A DNA stretch of 64,000 bases, from assembly GCF_000953825.1 (NCBI RefSeq), contig NZ_BBUL01000096.1:124001-188000 (forward strand), read 5' to 3'. The DNA comes from Cellvibrio sp. OA-2007 (GTDB taxonomy: Bacteria; Pseudomonadota; Gammaproteobacteria; Pseudomonadales; Cellvibrionaceae). This document shows, piece by piece, positions 62,219 to 64,000 of this stretch; the first letter of the stretch is position 1; each line of letters opens with the position of its first letter. The notes beneath the pieces were generated by a model that worked only from the letters and a program-made list of their open reading frames with translations, did no database searches and was not told the origin of the DNA. The position numbers were made by a program, and so were the translations under genes.

Positions 62219-64000
62219 TTAGGTCTGTGGATACTGCTGCGCCAACTTTCTTTTGGTCAATGCCGTTGCCTCATGCTCCAGGGGATTTTCTGGCCAAGGG
62301 TGGCGCGGGTAGCGGCCGCGCATTTCTTTGCGTACCTCGGCATAGGCTTGCTGCCAAAACGTTTGCAAATTGGTGGTGATGGCAAGCGGGCTGCCGTTAG
62401 GTGAGAGCAGATGAATTTTTAACGGGATTTTTCCGCCACCGAGTTGCAGCTGCTCGCAGCCAAAAAACTCCTGCAATTTAGCCGAGATTTGCGCGCTGCC
62501 ATCGCTGGTAAATTCAACACTGACATTGCGCCCACTCGGCAAGGTAATTTTTTCCGGCAGCAATTGCGCAATTTTTTGGCAGTGATCAAAACCCAGATAA
62601 AATTCCAAAGCCTCTTGCAGCGGCAATTGATCTAAACGTGTTGTTTCATTTAAAAACGGCAGCAGCCATTGCTGCAAATTACCAATCAGTGTTTCATCAT
62701 CCAGCGCAGGCAAGTCGCATAACTGATGCCTTGCAACCAAACGTGCGCGCTCCAGCAATGCATGCACTTTATCACTCCAGCCTAACTGCGCTATGCCTTT
62801 TTCGTTAATTAATCCGCGAATATGTTCCAGCAGCTTTTGCGCAATCTCATTGGCGGGAATTATTTTCCATGCCTCATCAATGACCACACCACCCATTGAC
62901 CAGCGGGTGTGCTCCTGCCAGCGCTGCTGTTTAAATACCAGTGCCGTTTGCGCTTGGCTTAATTGCCGCTGTTGCTCTGCGGTTAACTGCACAGCGATGC
63001 CAACACCGGAATGGCTTTTAGGTTTGGTATTGATCAGCGGGAATACTGCCCAAGGCGATTCCAACTTGCCTTGCACATCCACACTCATGCCGGAATTTAG
63101 CCGGTAGCGCCCCGATTCCTGCTTAAAACCTATGCGATCACTAAATGCGCGCGCGAGCAACAATGGTTCCAGCGGTGCCGCATTTTTTTGCAGCGCGAGC
63201 ACACCGAGCCACCGCTTTTGCTGTTGCTGCCACTGGCGATTGCGCGCGAGTTCACGCGCGGCATCATCTAACAATGCAGAAAAATCTTGCTCTGCGCTCA
63301 ATTCAAAATGCAGCGCGAGTGCAAGCAACAAGGCTTCATCGCCAATTGTTTTTTCATGCAGTAATAAAAACGCAGCGATGCGTGGATGAGTGCCGAGGGC
63401 GCTGACATTTTTTCCCTGCGCACTAATCTGCCCACTGGCGTCCAACAACTGCATTTTTTGTAATTGCTGCTCGGCAAAATTGAGCGCGAGTCGATTCGGC
63501 GCCTCCAGCCATGACAGTGAATTAGCCGGGCTGCCCCAGTGCGCAATACGCAGCGCCAGCGGTAAATAATCCGTCGCGCGAATTTCCGGCATATCCGCTG
63601 CGGCGAGCGGTTGATCTTGCGACCAGAGACGAATGCAATGCCCTGCCTGCACCCGCCCCGCGCGACCACGGCGCTGTTCAGCGCTGGCCATGCTGATGCG
63701 CGATGTGCGCAAGCGCGTAATACCCGTGCGCTGTTCGTAATCGGCGCGGCGCGCCAAGCCTGAATCAATCACCAAGGTCACATCGGCAATGGTGAGCGAT
63801 GTCTCGGCAATATTGGTCGCCAAAATTAAACGTGCACCTTGCGCCGGATCTAAGGCCGCGGTTTGTTCATTGGAAGGCACCCGGCTGTGCAAACGAAACA
63901 GTTTATGGCTGGGAAATTTTTGTGCGATGAGCGCAGCGCAATTTTCTATTTCGCGCCAACCAGGCAAAAACACCAATGTGGTTGTCGTTTGCCACTCGGA
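62219..64000 (-). CDS. hrpB: ATP-dependent helicase HrpB, C-terminal part (5' end outside window)
   Basis: The frame is open to the right edge, so the gene starts beyond base 64000; no start codon in the window should be used. About 593 codons are present. Helicase domain 2 motifs are ATNIAETSLTIADVTLVIDSG and QRRGRAGRVQAGHCIRLW (motif VI), followed by the HA2 region and the HrpB-specific C-terminal domain ending RGRYPRHPWPENP. HrpB is a DEAH-box helicase of unclear cellular role in bacteria, conserved in proteobacteria. The stop at 62219 is in AT-rich DNA with no clear terminator. Confidence 0.95.
   Translation of the reverse strand, partial: SEWQTTTTLVFLPGWREIENCAALIAQKFPSHKLFRLHSRVPSNEQTAALDPAQGARLILATNIAETSLTIADVTLVIDSGLARRADYEQRTGITRLRTSRISMASAEQRRGRAGRVQAGHCIRLWSQDQPLAAADMPEIRATDYLPLALRIAHWGSPANSLSWLEAPNRLALNFAEQQLQKMQLLDASGQISAQGKNVSALGTHPRIAAFLLLHEKTIGDEALLLALALHFELSAEQDFSALLDDAARELARNRQWQQQQKRWLGVLALQKNAAPLEPLLLARAFSDRIGFKQESGRYRLNSGMSVDVQGKLESPWAVFPLINTKPKSHSGVGIAVQLTAEQQRQLSQAQTALVFKQQRWQEHTRWSMGGVVIDEAWKIIPANEIAQKLLEHIRGLINEKGIAQLGWSDKVHALLERARLVARHQLCDLPALDDETLIGNLQQWLLPFLNETTRLDQLPLQEALEFYLGFDHCQKIAQLLPEKITLPSGRNVSVEFTSDGSAQISAKLQEFFGCEQLQLGGGKIPLKIHLLSPNGSPLAITTNLQTFWQQAYAEVRKEMRGRYPRHPWPENPLEHEATALTKRKLAQQYPQT

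Overview
The window looks like chromosomal DNA of a plant- or chitin-polysaccharide-degrading gammaproteobacterium, most likely Cellvibrio or a close relative. The core gene orders (rsxABCDGE; dapA-bamC-MBL hydrolase-purC; queE, queC and tRNA-Lys close together) are those of Pseudomonas-like gammaproteobacteria. A secreted chitinase with CBM5/12-type domains joined by poly-serine linkers, and a TonB-receptor sugar locus, are typical of Cellvibrionaceae. No insertion sequence, prophage, rRNA operon or CRISPR array is visible.

Layout: 1-2550 greB tail, a small lipoprotein and metG. 2749-8970 the six-gene Rsx/Rnf electron-transport operon, followed by an mscS channel. 9977-18106 an Anbu proteasome-like peptidase, a transglutaminase/DUF2126 protein, a circularly permuted ATP-grasp::alpha-E fusion and a second transglutaminase. 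18107-20389 an AT-rich stretch with a TIR-domain protein and an unknown membrane protein. 20528-21659 an outer-membrane protein and a flavin reductase. 21766-25151 a frameshifted multidomain GH19 chitinase. 25757-28183 a second, unfused alpha-E/ATP-grasp pair on the minus strand. 28523-36711 a 2OG oxygenase and then a fructan/sucrose-type locus: ROK fructokinase, frameshifted TonB receptor, GH32-like hydrolase, ROK repressor and MFS transporter. 36688-41913 rsmJ, tonB, a BlaR-like M56 peptidase with a TonB domain, blaI, an OmpA lipoprotein and an LRR lipoprotein. 41937-47571 PilZ, purC, MBL hydrolase, bamC, dapA, nadA and two identical tRNA-Lys genes. 47876-53673 a very large MASE1-PAS-GAF-GGDEF-EAL protein, queC, queE and a small conserved-looking protein. 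53756-64000 corA, an LpxL-type acyltransferase, a small coiled-coil membrane protein, grxD, a two-component system, a chemoreceptor, an OprB-like porin and the 3' part of hrpB.

The most notable system is the Anbu/amidoligase/transglutaminase set. Anbu and two transglutaminases are hydrolases or transferases with visible catalytic residues. The ATP-grasp and alpha-E proteins are a predicted peptide-bond-forming pair, present twice in different architectures about 9 kb apart. The family association is known from comparative genomics, but the substrate is unknown. Other strong sequence-level observations are a matched pair of operator palindromes in the -35/-10 spacers of the sugar-uptake promoters, three BlaI-type operators before blaI, 20-bp tandem duplications at two gene junctions of the rsx operon, and a G7 homopolymer frameshift in the TonB receptor.
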